Positions 46,681 through 58,290 of a DNA stretch of 64,000 nt are shown here, one piece after another (the stretch's first letter is position 1; every line of letters begins with the position of its first letter). Made by a program: the position numbers and the translations under genes. The notes under the pieces were generated by a model. The model ran no database searches and was not told where the DNA came from. It saw only the letters and a program-made list of their open reading frames with translations. The DNA comes from Polytrichum commune (Eukaryota; Streptophyta; Polytrichopsida; Polytrichales; Polytrichaceae): positions 36,151,081 to 36,215,080 of the forward strand of contig OX485809.1 of NCBI GenBank assembly GCA_950295325.1. The letters are read 5' to 3'.

Positions 46681-47156
46681 GCGGACACCGACTTCGGCTC
46701 ATGATTAGGGTTTGTAGTGTCAACACGTTTATTACCTTGTGTCTCTTTATACCTTCTCCCCCCCCCCCCCCCCCCAACACACGCAAGGCACCTTGCCAAC
46801 TTGGATGTGTGTAATTAACTTACGTACATTCAACTTTGCATGCCCATTTGGTAGTTCCATGTTCATTCTTCAGGGAATATCACAGTTGGCAAAGGTAAAG
46901 TGGCTCCTTGAGTTTACGGGTATCGAATTCTTACATGTGAAGAACAAAAAGAACACAAGGAAAAACAACAACGTCAACGTATATATGACTCCTTTTTAGA
47001 ACCTTCCTCTATAGGAATATCTCTCATGTGGCATGGATTTGTTATGTTTTACCTTTGAGTGTGCAACATTGATATCTCACAGGTGGAAGATGGTCATTTT
47101 TCCTACTATGGGAAAATTCTGTTTCATCTCTTAAAGCCACGGATTGTGAGTTGTTA

Positions 47157-47643
47157 GGCCCACTTCACTCGTGAGCCAAGAGCCGTGACCATGAAATTGT
47201 GAGAGCCCAAAAGAAAGTGTCCAAAGGCCGTCCCATGACATCTCCAAAATCATGTAGTGTGGTCACAAACCCTCAAGTGTAGTGTGAAGTCATATGTGAC
47301 CGGGCCCTCAACCAAACGCTATTTCGATGAATCTCTATTCATGCAGGTCCTCACGTATGATAAAATAGAATAAATCGACTGTTGTGAGCGTTTGGAGTGC
47401 CATGGTCTTCTGGCTTTGTGTTAGACCTACCTTCAAGAGGTGGTTTTAAAAAATATTCCTAGTGACTATGAAACATGATCCATTCGATACCATGTAGACT
47501 TTACATCCATCTTGCATTCACGTACTCTGTTGGTCCCACAAGCATAGTGTGAAGCAAACTTGGACCGCATCCGCCTTTCCCACCAATGAGAGTGCTTGAA
47601 GTGTAGTGGTCACGGGCTCTCAGTCTCATGTGTGAAGTGGCCC
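47157..47643. mobile_element. Tourist-like MITE, M1 copy, TTA duplication
   Basis: It begins ggcccacttcac and ends gtgtgaagtggccc, flanked by TTA (47154-47156, 47644-47646). Interior nearly collinear with 27204-27701 and 50693-51191. Confidence 0.8.
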
Positions 47644-48740
47644 TTAGGAGGTTGGTTTTGAACTCTTGTATTTTGTTCGAGATATGATACTATTGGGTCA
47701 TGTACATGTAACTTATCGGTTCCTTTTGGAAATATTTTCTTAAGTGTGACTTCAATTCCACTATTTGTGACATTCCGAACAGGTTTGACGAACCATATAT
47801 CTGAATCATAAATTCTATAAATCTATAATTAGCTCCATTTTACACACGTTACCAACTGCCATAAGAAAAAAAGGATCTATGATTTTTTTGCGGTCATGGT
47901 CGGCGGTCTGAAGACCATGACCAAGTGAAATTCGCATCACATTTTAAGAGCCTCGGTCACATGATGTAGTGTATAACAAACTTAGATCTGAACCTTTTTT
48001 TTTATGATGAAATTCAAAGTATTAAATAATCAAAATAAACATGTACTAAACATGTACTAAACACTCAAACTTATTTTATTATGTTATAGTAACTTTTGTT
48101 TTCTATTGAGACAACACGAGGGTTGCTTTACACAAGGACCATGAAAACCTAAGGTCTTTTGAAAATCATCCAAAGGTCATATCGTGGGTGTTAGATATCC
48201 AATGGTGTGATTGATAGCCCTCAAGCTTAGTGTAAAGTAAAAGTGGACCATGTTGAGGGACCATAACATATTCTATGGACACTCCAACATCATCGATAAT
48301 CCATGTGTCTACATCACTTCTTACATTTTCACCTTGTGCGGTTTCACCACTAAAGGTCCGACCCATTTCACACAGTAACACACACTGCTCACTTGCTATT
48401 AGAACAATTTTGCAAGAAAGTAGCAACTAAGGAAAGAATACTTGTTGATATCAATTTGAAGTTCTTTGTCATGGTTCTTGTGTCTCCATTGTGCTTCGTT
48501 GCACGCGGATTTTACACATATTTTTGGTCTTTAGATAATAAAACAATTAACCACTTGCTATGTTTGTTATTTAAGTTTGTCTCACAAGAAATATGTTTTT
48601 AATTTAATTTTATCTCCATAAGTCATTTATTACCAAAAAAATTCAAGAAAATTGGATTTTATTTCCATCCCAACCCACCCCTCCAAAGAATTTACTTTGC
48701 CAAGAAACATTGAGGGCTAACCCATACATTCATTCCTACA
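47644..48740. other. Intergenic DNA, no gene seen
   Basis: Short open frames only. 'ttgctttacacaagg' at 48123 and 'cttagtgtaaagtaa' at 48226 form a small inverted pair that could bound a minor MITE remnant. Confidence 0.35.
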
Positions 48741-49170
48741 TTATAGGATACTAAACAAGAAAACGGTAGAACCGTGAGGCTCTGTCCTTTGCTATGAAAG
48801 ACTAGAATTGTAGCTGATTACTTTGCTCATGCCAATCCATGGCTATTCACTATACCAAACTTTTCTTGGATTTTGTGCACCTTTTTTTCAAATACGGGTC
48901 AAGGATTGAAGCTACTCATTTATCACCCGAAATTTCAAAAATAAATAATCAAGAACTGCCTAACTATAGTTAACTAGATTTCTTTCAATGCATTTTAGGG
49001 AGCACTTGTATATAAACTATAGTTAACATCCACATTAAATAAAGTGGACCAAAAATAACAAGAACAAGTAACGTTCAAGTGTGAACACAAAGTGGTTAGG
49101 AAATTTGCTCTTGAAACGAAGAAGTTGATGCATAGTCTCTGTCCTACAGACGAGCCAACAAATTCTAATA
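48740..49170 (-). repeat. ~430-bp dispersed repeat, inverted relative to 53615-54040
   Basis: The reverse complement of this segment matches 53615-54040 over most of its length, from 'ctctgtcctacagac' / 'gtaggacagagac' to 'ggttctaccgttttcttgtt'. Both copies therefore encode the same short peptide (around CINFFVSRANFLTTL) in a frame with no known domain. The 53.6-kb copy has an inserted (TC)n/(GA)n palindrome. Confidence 0.65.
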
Positions 49171-49296
49171 AAATGTATGACGAAAGCCTAAAAATGGTAT
49201 GTGTACAATAAAGACACAAATCTTGGAAACTCCACTTTTAACCCACAAAACTCAAAAGAGGTTAAATTATGCGTTCAAAACTAGAGGGACAACATA

Positions 49297-49560
49297 GTGG
49301 ACATAGTGAAGTTGACTAACTTTGGTTTAATTGTATTATTGGCAACTCATTCCCCAACATGGGAGAAAGCGGCTTGGTGGTGCAACAAAACCCCTCTTTT
49401 TGTGGGATTTCGTTGGGATTTGGAGGTCCTCGGTTCGGATCCCCATCATGACAATGCAATACTTTCAGTAACCAACGGCAATTTTTCGTCACACCCACCT
49501 TATTTTGATGGGCATGACACAATATCCGAAAAACCATGAAACATTATCTACTTGGTTTTG
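49297..49560 (+). repeat. Possible SINE-like sequence with B box
   Basis: 'cggttcggatcc' near 49432 fits the polymerase III B-box consensus. About 50 bp upstream, 'gcggcttggtggtgc' is a weak A-box candidate. The tail is not obvious. Overlapping open frames on both strands are not convincing genes. Confidence 0.25.
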
Positions 49561-49901
49561 GACATTATAGATTCTATATCATTTTTCATCCAATTTCAAA
49601 CGTGATCACTCTTATTGATGACATTGTGTAAAACGAAGGGGGACCACCACTCATTTCTTAATCAATGAGAGGATTTAGAAAGTGATGATCACGATCTTGG
49701 TCACTGCAGTAGTGTAATCAAGTCATTACTTACTCCTTGTATTTGGATGATGGCTCACCACTTGAATACATGTTGGCAAACTCCAAGCTATAGATGTTAA
49801 ACATGAACTTCTGAGGAGATACAAATGAATGATCAATTATTGTCTTTTCAAATGTTTTGGCTACCACTTAATGTTCTTTTTCTTTTTCTTTTTTTTGGGT
49901 A

Positions 49902-50595
49902 CAGTAGCCTCCCGCCTAAGTACACACCCGTTTAAGTACGCATCCCGGTAAAGTACGCATTATTTTCCCGAAAAAATAGGGTTCATATTTATTTAGTTCA
50001 ACATGTCATGGATTGTCATTTGGCGCAAGTTTTGAAGATTATTGCGTTTGGCTTTCAAGGTGACAGCTCGGACCTTACTTTGAAACGATTCAAACAACTT
50101 TCTAAGATCATCAAATGTTTCCTCAGCCTCTTCTCGAACTTCGGAGCAGAGCAACTGATCCTCTATATCAACCACTTGCTTATAAAGTGACTCGAATCCA
50201 TGTGGCACGACGCATGCTGTCAATCCAGATGTAAAGCATGTCTTCAAGCTCGGTGAAACGACCAACAGAGGATCGAAAAGTCTTCTCTTTAGCTTCATCA
50301 GACATTAAGGCAAATCGCTCTAGGATTTGCTCCCGCTTGTCCCACACCTTTCTAATAGCTCCTTCACTAACATCGTACTTGCGCGCTATAGCCCTTTTAC
50401 TGTGAGCATATGTCTTGCTCAGCTTCGCTATGATCTCACATCGTTGGGACTCATTGAGGCGTTTCCCGTTCGGTTTCTTTGACATTGCAGCCGAATCAAG
50501 CGATTAGGAAGCCTAAACCCTAAAGTATGCACCTACCGGCTAAGTACGCACAATCCTCCCAGGTTCAAGTTGCATACTTAGGCGGGAGGCTACTG
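49902..50595 (-). mobile_element. pogo/Tigger-type element (deletion derivative), TA duplication
   Basis: The ends cagtagcctcccgcctaagt and its reverse complement (one mismatch just inside) are flanked by TA (49900-49901, 50596-50597). CAGT-starting repeats with TA duplication are the hallmark of pogo/Tigger. At 694 bp it is too short for a full transposase. Subterminal 'aagtacgca' motifs repeat near both ends. It lies 98 bp left of the MITE at 50693. Confidence 0.85.
49993..50485 (-). pseudogene. pogo/Tigger transposase remnant: CENP-B-type HTH only
   Basis: The first open frame (50180-50485) begins MSKKPNGKRLNESQRCEIIA and continues with SKRAIARKYDVSEGAIRKVW, a typical CENP-B/pogo N-terminal helix-turn-helix. 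It then has 'SVGRFTELEDMLYIWIDSMRR', the start of the second DNA-binding domain (L-E-x-x-L-x-x-W-I). The frame is lost there. A second open frame (49993-50298) overlaps in another phase and ends in a Gln/Lys/Arg-rich stretch without the DDE catalytic core. The remnant could at most bind DNA. Confidence 0.7.
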
Positions 50596-50692
50596 TACAA
50601 ATTGAAACAAATCCAATTGCAAAGGAAAAAAATACAACAACCAATGGGAACCAACGCAACCCAAAGGGATTCAAGAAACCACCTTCCACCAA

Positions 50693-51191
50693 GGGCCACT
50701 TCACACACGAGCCAAGAGACGTGACCATGAAATTGTGAGAGCCCAAAAGAAAGTGTCCCAAGGCCGTCCCAACACACCTCCAACATCATGTAGTGTGGTC
50801 ACGGGCACTCAAGTGTAGTGTGAAGTCATATGTGACCGGGCCCTCAGCCAAGTGCTATTTCATTGAAGTTCTATCCATGTGGGTCCTCACACATGATAAA
50901 ATAAAATAAATCAACGGTTGTGAGCATTCGGAGCGCCATGGTCTCCCAGTTTTGTGTTAGGCCTACCTCCAAGAGGTGGTTTTTGAAAATAGTCCAAGTG
51001 ACCATGAAACATGATCCATTCGATGCCATGTAGGAATCCATGTAGACTTTACATCCATCTTGCATTCACATGCTCCGTTGGTCCCTCAAGCGTTGTGTGA
51101 AGCGAACTTGGACCGGCTCCGCCTTCTCCACCAATGAGAGTGCTTAAAGTGTAATGGTCATGGGCTCTCAGTCTCGTGTGTGAAGTGGCCC
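50693..51191. mobile_element. Tourist-like MITE, M1 copy
   Basis: gggccacttcacacacgag and its near-perfect reverse complement at the right end; 499 bp; flanked by CAA (left) and TAA (right). Best-preserved terminal repeats of the family in this window. Confidence 0.8.
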
Positions 51192-51404
51192 TAAATCCTC
51201 AAGCACTCAATGCCAAACACATGCTATCCTCATGACCACAAGAAATGATCATCATTGAGAAATTTGGAATCTCCACCTTGTATGTAATAAGGCGATGCTA
51301 AGGTTATGACACGTGTTACTCACCCTAGTGGCACTTGTTGGCCAAGACTTGTGTTTAGTGTATAATTGTAGAATGCAAAAACATGCACCTAGTTAGAGTT
51401 ATCC

Positions 51405-52515
51405 GCAAAGTCTCTCAAAGAGATACAAAACCATGGGTCCAATCCTTCATTGAGAAAACTTTTTATTAAGATCTCTTTGGCTTGTTGTGTGTCAAAGCCT
51501 ATTTTAAAGTTGAGGGGGGGGGGGGGGGGGGGAGGTTGCACCTTTCATAACATGTATATGAGTATACATGAGTGCATGAAAGGGGTATTAACTTGAACTT
51601 TTATGTACTATGTATGTATATGCTACATAAATTGTAACTCGTAAATATGTACATGTATGAAGGACCTCTAGAAAATATACAACATTTGTACATGTATGGT
51701 ATGGTCAATAGACTTTAAGTATTCAAAATTCAACAAAAACAAATTAGCTCCAATTAAGGTTTGGTTTGTTGGGAGGCTTTATAGAATGCATAGAAAATTT
51801 GGTAATTTGTGGGTGGAGTACAGGGATCCAATTGACTTGATGGACTGTCCATCGAACATGGAATTCGGTTATGTTGGGTATCAAAAAGGGACCACAATAA
51901 GTGGACTTACGATCTTACATACCATTTGATGATATATTTAAAAACAATAAGTGCATTAGCTTCTATGACATATATCGTAGACCTAGATGCTTATGAGATA
52001 AATATGGGGGATGAAATAGTCTTCAATGACTTTATTCAATGGATGTTAGGGTTTTAGTTTTTACAAATAATAAGGGTTCATTATTACTCATAAATTTATT
52101 TGTATACTTATGTTAATGATTATATATGAATGTAAATTTTTATGTATACATAATGACACTTTTATTTTTATCATTGAAATTGTAGTGCATTGCTTGATTT
52201 TACAAAAAAAGAAAAAGAAAAAAACTTGTATGTATATTTTTAGAGTATGTTGTGTACACATGTGATTCTCAGTTTTTAATAATAGGTATACCCCATGGGG
52301 GGAAGTCTAGGATCTAAAATAGGGTAAGTAATGGGCATGGGACCTGCCTTCCAGAATTATGAAGTGATCTACAGAAGGCTAGCTTGTGTAGACAAACTAG
52401 AAAGCCTTTATTTGATAGTTTGATACCACTCTTTGAGTATGGGAAGTTAAGCCTTAAGAAAACTTGGGTGACCTTAGGCATAAGCTCTCAAAGTCACACT
52501 TAATCCAATTCAATG
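51405..52515. repeat. Dispersed repeat related to LPAT intron 10, split by ~0.8 kb
   Basis: 51405-51510 matches 17630-17725, and 52325-52515 matches about 17800-18000, in the same order and orientation. The intervening 51511-52320 holds a 19-base poly-G tract (51514-51532) and AT-rich DNA not present in the intronic copy. Confidence 0.45.
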
Positions 52516-52689
52516 GGAAGTTTTTCTTTAAAAAAATCATTTATTCACACAAAATGAAATGAACTCCCTACAAGAAACTTAGAACAACACCTCCATAGCC
52601 AAGGTAAATGGAAAAGCCAACCAACTAAGGGGAGCAATATTGAGGCTAGAAGAAACAAATAAGGAAAAAAACCAACGCTAGTTAGTACA

Positions 52690-52790
52690 ACGTGAATTTG
52701 AACCCATTGGCCCAATCCTACTTAAGAGTCTTGATGCATGGTGGGGTTTACTGCCTACCTATTATATCGGTAGGTGGGCTATTGATTATA
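52690..52790 (-). repeat. Copy of the 1755-1870 dispersed repeat
   Basis: Shares 'cgtgaatttgaacccattggcc' (in parts), 'tggggtttactgcctacc' and 'gtaggtgggct' with 1755-1870. A B-box-like GGTTCAAATTC is on the minus strand. Confidence 0.45.
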
Positions 52791-53535
52791 AATTATTATC
52801 TGTTTAGTATCATGTTACTCTCGGGGGGATCACCCCCTTGTATTTAGTGGGAACACAAGGTACTTTTATTGGAACTCAATAGGACTAGAGATGAAACTGC
52901 ACAAGCAATAACACATACACAAAGGTATATGAACAAGGCTTGGAGTGAGATGGTGTCCTCCACCCCTTGTCTTGCCCTTCATAGCTCAATTTCAACTTGA
53001 TTCATACAACCAATATGGGATAGCTCTTCTACCACTACGGACCAACCTTGTAGGCTTATTACAACGTCATTTCTTTTAGTATTACATTTCTATGACTACG
53101 AGCAATCTATTGCTCCACCTTCAACAAATTTTAAGGGGGGTATTATATTGGAGAAGGTAAATATTTTGGACCCTACTATTACGTAAGTTTCTAACATTCA
53201 CTATTTTGAGGATCCTATGGATAGCTCAACTTGGTATTTATTCTTTTTTTACATAAACATGTAGTAGTTATAAATGATAGATTTTGTTGATGTTATGTAA
53301 AATCTAACACTTACACATAGAAGATCATAAATCACACGTCAACATATCATCACAACATGCACACAATTTAGCTTCCTAATATACACTCTCTTCATTTCAA
53401 AATATGCCCCCATGAAAATGGTGATGAAATGCTTGTATTTAAGAACACATGCAAGTGCTCCAAAATTTGTATGTTCAAAACACAATTGCATACATACACA
53501 TAGCATTAGAACACATCCAAGCAACACCAAACACA
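52791..53535. other. Intergenic DNA, no gene seen
   Basis: No recognisable coding region or element ends. Overlapping frames at 53339-53738 on both strands are chance. Confidence 0.35.
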
Positions 53536-53614
53536 TCCACCGATGTGAATTTGAACCCGTTGGCCTGACTATGTTCAAGAGTCCCCTTGTTACAGTGATA
53601 GGGTTATACTTTAT

Positions 53615-54040
53615 TGGCTCTGTCAGTAGGACAGAGACTATGCATCAACTTCTTCGTTTCAAGAGCAAATTTCCTAACCACTTTGCGTTCACACTTGAAC
53701 GTTACTTGTTCTTGTTATTTTTGGTCCACTTTATTTAATGTGGATTCTCTCTCTCTTTCTCTCTCTCTAGAGAGAGAGAGAAAGTTGAATGCATTGGAAG
53801 AAATCTAGTTAACTATAGTTATTTCGGCAATTCTTGATTATTCATTTTAAAAATTTCGGGTGATAAATGAGTAGCTTCAATCCTTGACCCGCATTTGAGA
53901 AGAAGGTGCACAAAATCCAAGGAAGGTTTTGTATAGTGAATAGCCATGGATTGGCATGAGCAAAGTGGACATCTACAATTGTAGTCTTTCATAGTAAAGG
54001 ACAGAGCCTCACGGTTCTACCGTTTTCTTGTTATATCATA
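53615..54040 (+). repeat. Inverted partner of the 48740-49170 repeat
   Basis: See 48740-49170. This copy contains a perfect palindromic (TC)n-(GA)n stretch at about 53748-53784. It is preceded at 53540-53640 by a third copy of the 1755-type repeat. Confidence 0.65.
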
Positions 54041-54392
54041 CTTACAAAACCCATGTGCTTTCATGCTCTGCATAGGCTAGATCATTCCAACCACGAAAAA
54101 GAGTGGAGCCAAAGCAAGAAACTCAACATATAGTATAATATCCAACAAGACTCCAAATCACTATAGGCTTTGTGTATATAATATTCACACACTTTTGCAA
54201 ACTGGGTCATGGTGGGCATGTCAGATACAAACAAACAAACTTTTCCTAGTACAATGAGACCTTCCTGAAAGCTTCATAGGGGACGTGCGTATTCACAATG
54301 TATTTCCAATGTTGTCGTAGATTGTCCAGCAATCAAATTACATTGATTATCCTAATTAGTGAGGGAGGGCTAATATTGAGTGTGAGAAATTA

Positions 54393-54860
54393 GGGCCAAG
54401 AGCCATATGACTATGAAATTGTGAGAGCCCAAAAAGAAAGTGTCTAAAGGTCGTCCCAATACACCTCCAAAATCATATAGTGTGGTCACGGACCCTCAAG
54501 TGTAGTGTGAAGTCATGTATGACCGGGCCCTCAACCAAAAGCTATTTCAATGAATTCCTATTCATGCGGGTCCTCACGCATGATAAAATAGAATAAACCA
54601 ACGGTTGTGAGTGTTTAAAGTGCCATGGTCTCCTGGTTTTGTGTTAGGCCTACCTCCAAGAGGTGGTTTTTGAAAATAGTCCAAGTAACCATGTAACGTT
54701 ATCCATTCGATGCCATGTAGGAATCCATCTTGCGTTCACATGCTCCGCTGGTTCCTTGAGCACAATGTGAAGCGAACTTGGACTCGCTCCACCTTTTCCA
54801 CTATGAGAGTGCTTGAAGTGTAATGGTCATGGGCTCTTAGCCTCGTGTGTGGAGTGGCCC
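54393..54860. mobile_element. Tourist-like MITE, M1 copy, TTA duplication
   Basis: It begins gggccaagagcc (the left terminal repeat lost about 14 bp after gggcca) and ends cctcgtgtgtggagtggccc. TTA flanks both sides (54390-54392, 54861-54863). The internal deletion means it can no longer pair its ends fully. Confidence 0.75.
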
Positions 54861-54863
54861 TTA

Positions 54864-56400
54864 GTGAAGGTGATACTAAATTTCTTTACGCTACGAAATG
54901 AGTGCCACCATAAGATCTAGGAATCGTTGTTCATCTCGACAATGTTCTCTAAAAAAATATAATCATAGCAACACTACTCACAAACAATGTCAACACTATT
55001 CGCAATGTTCATGTTATTCATACCGGGATTAGTGTCTTCCGAGTATCTAAGTTTCTTCCCATAAAAGTAAGATGGCAGAAGCCAATGTTAGATGCTAAAT
55101 ACATAAACGGAACTCAACCATAGGAGTGAGTGATGTTATGATGACGAACAAGTGTTTGCAGAATAAAAGTTATCACTTGACAAACACCTTAGAGTAAGCA
55201 CTAATTTTCTTGAAATGTATGGTAAATGAACATGTGTTCGTGAATCTAAGTATCATTCACAACAATTTCTAGCAATCACTAATCTCAAGCTTAGCAAAAT
55301 TGTGGATGTTTCAAGAATTAGTACCGCATGGAATAGTTGGAATAATCGATGCACTTAAGCTTGTAGGGATCAGTGTATAATTATGATAATTTTTTTGCAA
55401 GTTTTTGACATTTGACACACAAAATCTTGCATAAAAATAAATTACATGTCGATTAACACGCACAACTTAGATTTTGACATGTAGTGTGACAGATGAAGAA
55501 AAAAAAGAACAAGTCAATCGACACTTTAAAAATTGAAATGACACGTACTACTAGACATGTTAGATTGAGGTGACCTTTAGGAAAAACATGTAGATGCCTA
55601 TTGACATTCATTCATTTCTTTTGACAACGTCACGTGACACTTTGGATTTGAAGTTGAATGCCAAATGAAAATCGTCAAACATACACAGTGGTAGGGACAC
55701 CACAGCAATTTGTACTAGGGGTACTCCCTGCACTTTATCTTGAGCTGACTCGAAACTCATGGAATATTTATAGATAAGTGAACTGTCTATGTAGATAAAT
55801 CGGGCCATTGCAGCGATTTCGAAGATTGAGCAGGCTTGTATGTAACCATGTAAACTACACAATAATAACGATGAATCCGAACCATAAATAGTGTGGATAT
55901 TGTGTGGTCCACAATGTCTATCAATCCTCATTACATAACACTGGAGATTCAAAAAACAAATGATGCTATTTTCTTCAAATCTTGTTTTTTTAGTTTACAA
56001 ACAAGCGATCTATCTTGTGCTTTCTTGTTCTCTTCCTAAAGACACCAATCTTGTTTCCTTAACCCTAAGGCATTTGGCCGCAATGGCCATTCAAAGATCT
56101 ATTACATATATCTTCAAGAAACACATGCATGTAGAATTTTGATGGTTACTTTCTCTATTCTTGGACATAGGAAGTGAGATTATGTTCTTTGGATTTGCAC
56201 TTTCAGTGGTTTGAAACTAATACTTTCCAAGAACTAGAAGGGGGGGGGGGGAGGGGGATAAGAACATAATAAGCGGTTGAAGATTCAAGTGTAACTATGC
56301 ATTGCATGTTATTTTCATCCGTGATGGTGTTTCTTGTAGGCCACACAATAGGGATGTGAAAGGTACGTCGACTATATGCATGCCCATCATATTTACCACA
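54864..56400. other. Intergenic DNA, no gene seen
   Basis: Contains a diverged arm of the 5588-6217 foldback family (about 54985-55140). Frames at 55608-55952 and 55960-56142 are without domains. A poly-G tract is at 56240-56251. Confidence 0.4.
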
Positions 56401-56407
56401 ACTAATG

Positions 56408-56634
56408 TACACTAAATATTGTATTTAGTCACTTACTATTTGAAATTCTGCAATGCTATAATTGTTTATTGTACATTTATCTCATTTTTTTGTATCAACA
56501 AAGATCAGACTGGTTGTTTGGACATTATAGAACATTGTCATCTTCAATTGGTAAAAAAATTACATAAATGATAAGAAGATAAGCAATATGCAACTCTAAA
56601 TAGTAAGTGACACTCGATATCATATTGAATGTAG
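56408..56634. mobile_element. MITE of the actaaatat/tagtcac family
   Basis: The left end tacactaaatattgtattta and the right end catattgaatgtag are inverted, with inner blocks 'cacttactatttgaaattctgcaatgct' and 'gcaactctaaatagtaagtgacac' (each read in parts). Core shared with 6647, 9394 and 28412. Confidence 0.55.
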
Positions 56635-57244
56635 TTGTCCGCTTTCTTTGTTCATTGAGGGGTTGATCACACTAGCCACTTATGACACCATCTGTCAGCA
56701 TCTGCGACTGTAATAGTGTGAAAAGTGGTGGGCCAACATCTGTTTCTCAACATGATTCCCAACAATTTCACAGTTGGAGCTGGACGGAAAGTTTGGTGTG
56801 ATTAGGGCATGAGAGACGACTTTAAACAAGTGAACACTAGGCAAACAAACAAAATTTAGTCATGTGTCTTATTTGAGTGGTTTGTAGTTGGTGGGGATCC
56901 AATATAATGAACACATGAAATACACATGTGTAATAAAGACTAAAATATGTGCTCAAAATTTGTTAAGTGATCATAACATTATTCACATCCATAACATTGT
57001 TTTGTGGAACTGATTACATTTCATAGAATAATCCCACATTCAAACTGAACATGGAAAATATTCTATGGAATATTGTCGGTCCCACATATTATCGTTATGG
57101 ATCTGAATAATAGTATGATGTAAGGTCAATAGCCAACAAAGTTTATTGGGGAGGCAGTACGCTTACAACGAATGTAGCCATTAAAGGGGTGTGGAGGTTA
57201 ATAAGACATCCTCGCATATGAAATGTAATACTACGAAGCCAATA

Positions 57245-58290
57245 TTGTGGGAGCCCAAAAATCAACGGAAGTCCGGATTGGCTTCCGAACCGGATTAATA
57301 CCCGGATAATATCCTGAGAATGGTATTAAAGTAGGGTTTCCTAGGGTAGGTTAGTTGTTTTAAGAAATAAGGTTCTAGGCATCCGCCTTACGCGTTAAAA
57401 TGGTTAAAACAGATTCTTTAGCCGGATCGGATATTAACCAGGGAAGACCATTTAGGAACGGTCCGGTCCGGAGCGTCCGGACCATTAGACGGTTACAACT
57501 GATTCCGAACGGTTGCGGGGGAAACGGTTACGGACCCAAACCCGTTAGAAGAAGAGGGAGAGAGTACTTAAGGGAATTTTTCCTCTTCTCCGAGCCATTT
57601 GCGCGAGTGGCATTATTGAGAGAACGAGTGGTGAGTTGCTTTTTCGAGTCACCAGCAGTTGGTTTGCTGGGATTCCGTAGTGGTTAGCGGGTAGAATTCT
57701 GGAGGGGAGAATCTGGGGACTGTTGAAGGTTTGAGGTTGTGAAGCAAAATGCTGGAAGCACGAGAGGAAGATGAGACAGAGCAGGTCCCGATTCCCGTGA
57801 AACATGTATCGCCTGCCATCCCAAAAAGAGAATCCGAGTTGAAGGAGCTCATAGAGGATCCTTAGCCGGATGGGTTGCGAGGGACTACTCGCCAAGCCCT
57901 GTAATCTCCGGGCGGAGGCCACATTGCATGAATTTCTATTCGAGAGAGGCAATTAGTGGTTTCGGACGATTAGGCAGGATCTGGAAAAATGAACAGTCGA
58001 GGTATGGACTGGGGTTTACGGATTTCCGAGAGGAAAGGGCGAGGGTTGGGCTAGCCGCCGGGATAATTTTTATGTAGGAAAATTCTGAACGGACCCTGAT
58101 CCGAAAGACGGATTCCATCTCGGGAATTGCCGGAACCTTAGAGAGCGAAGAGTGATAGAATTCATCCTCCCCATACTTAGTCCGGAAAAGCCTAAGCGGC
58201 TTAGTATGAGCCCCAAACCCTCACCCTTATGCGTCTTAGTCCAAGTGAGGGCCTGACACTCACATACTCCTCTCACACCTTCTCACACCA
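57245..58290 (+). other. Retroelement-like sequence, possibly LTR plus start of coding region
   Basis: It starts TGTGGGAGCCC and is GC-richer than its flanks. After about 57749 an open stretch begins MLEAREEDETEQVPIPVKHV and continues, after an early stop, with coding-like text (ESELKELIEDP; DGLRGTTRQAL). No LTR pair, primer-binding site or known retroelement domain could be confirmed, so this is a guess from composition and the TG start. Confidence 0.3.

Noticed and set aside
53614-53808. Short peptide shared with 48995-49219 as a conserved gene
   Set aside because: The similarity extends beyond the frame on both sides at the DNA level, as expected for a duplicated non-coding repeat.
57400-57687. 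95-codon plus-strand frame as a host gene
   Set aside because: Arg/Gly-rich text without a domain, inside sequence that looks like a retroelement leader.
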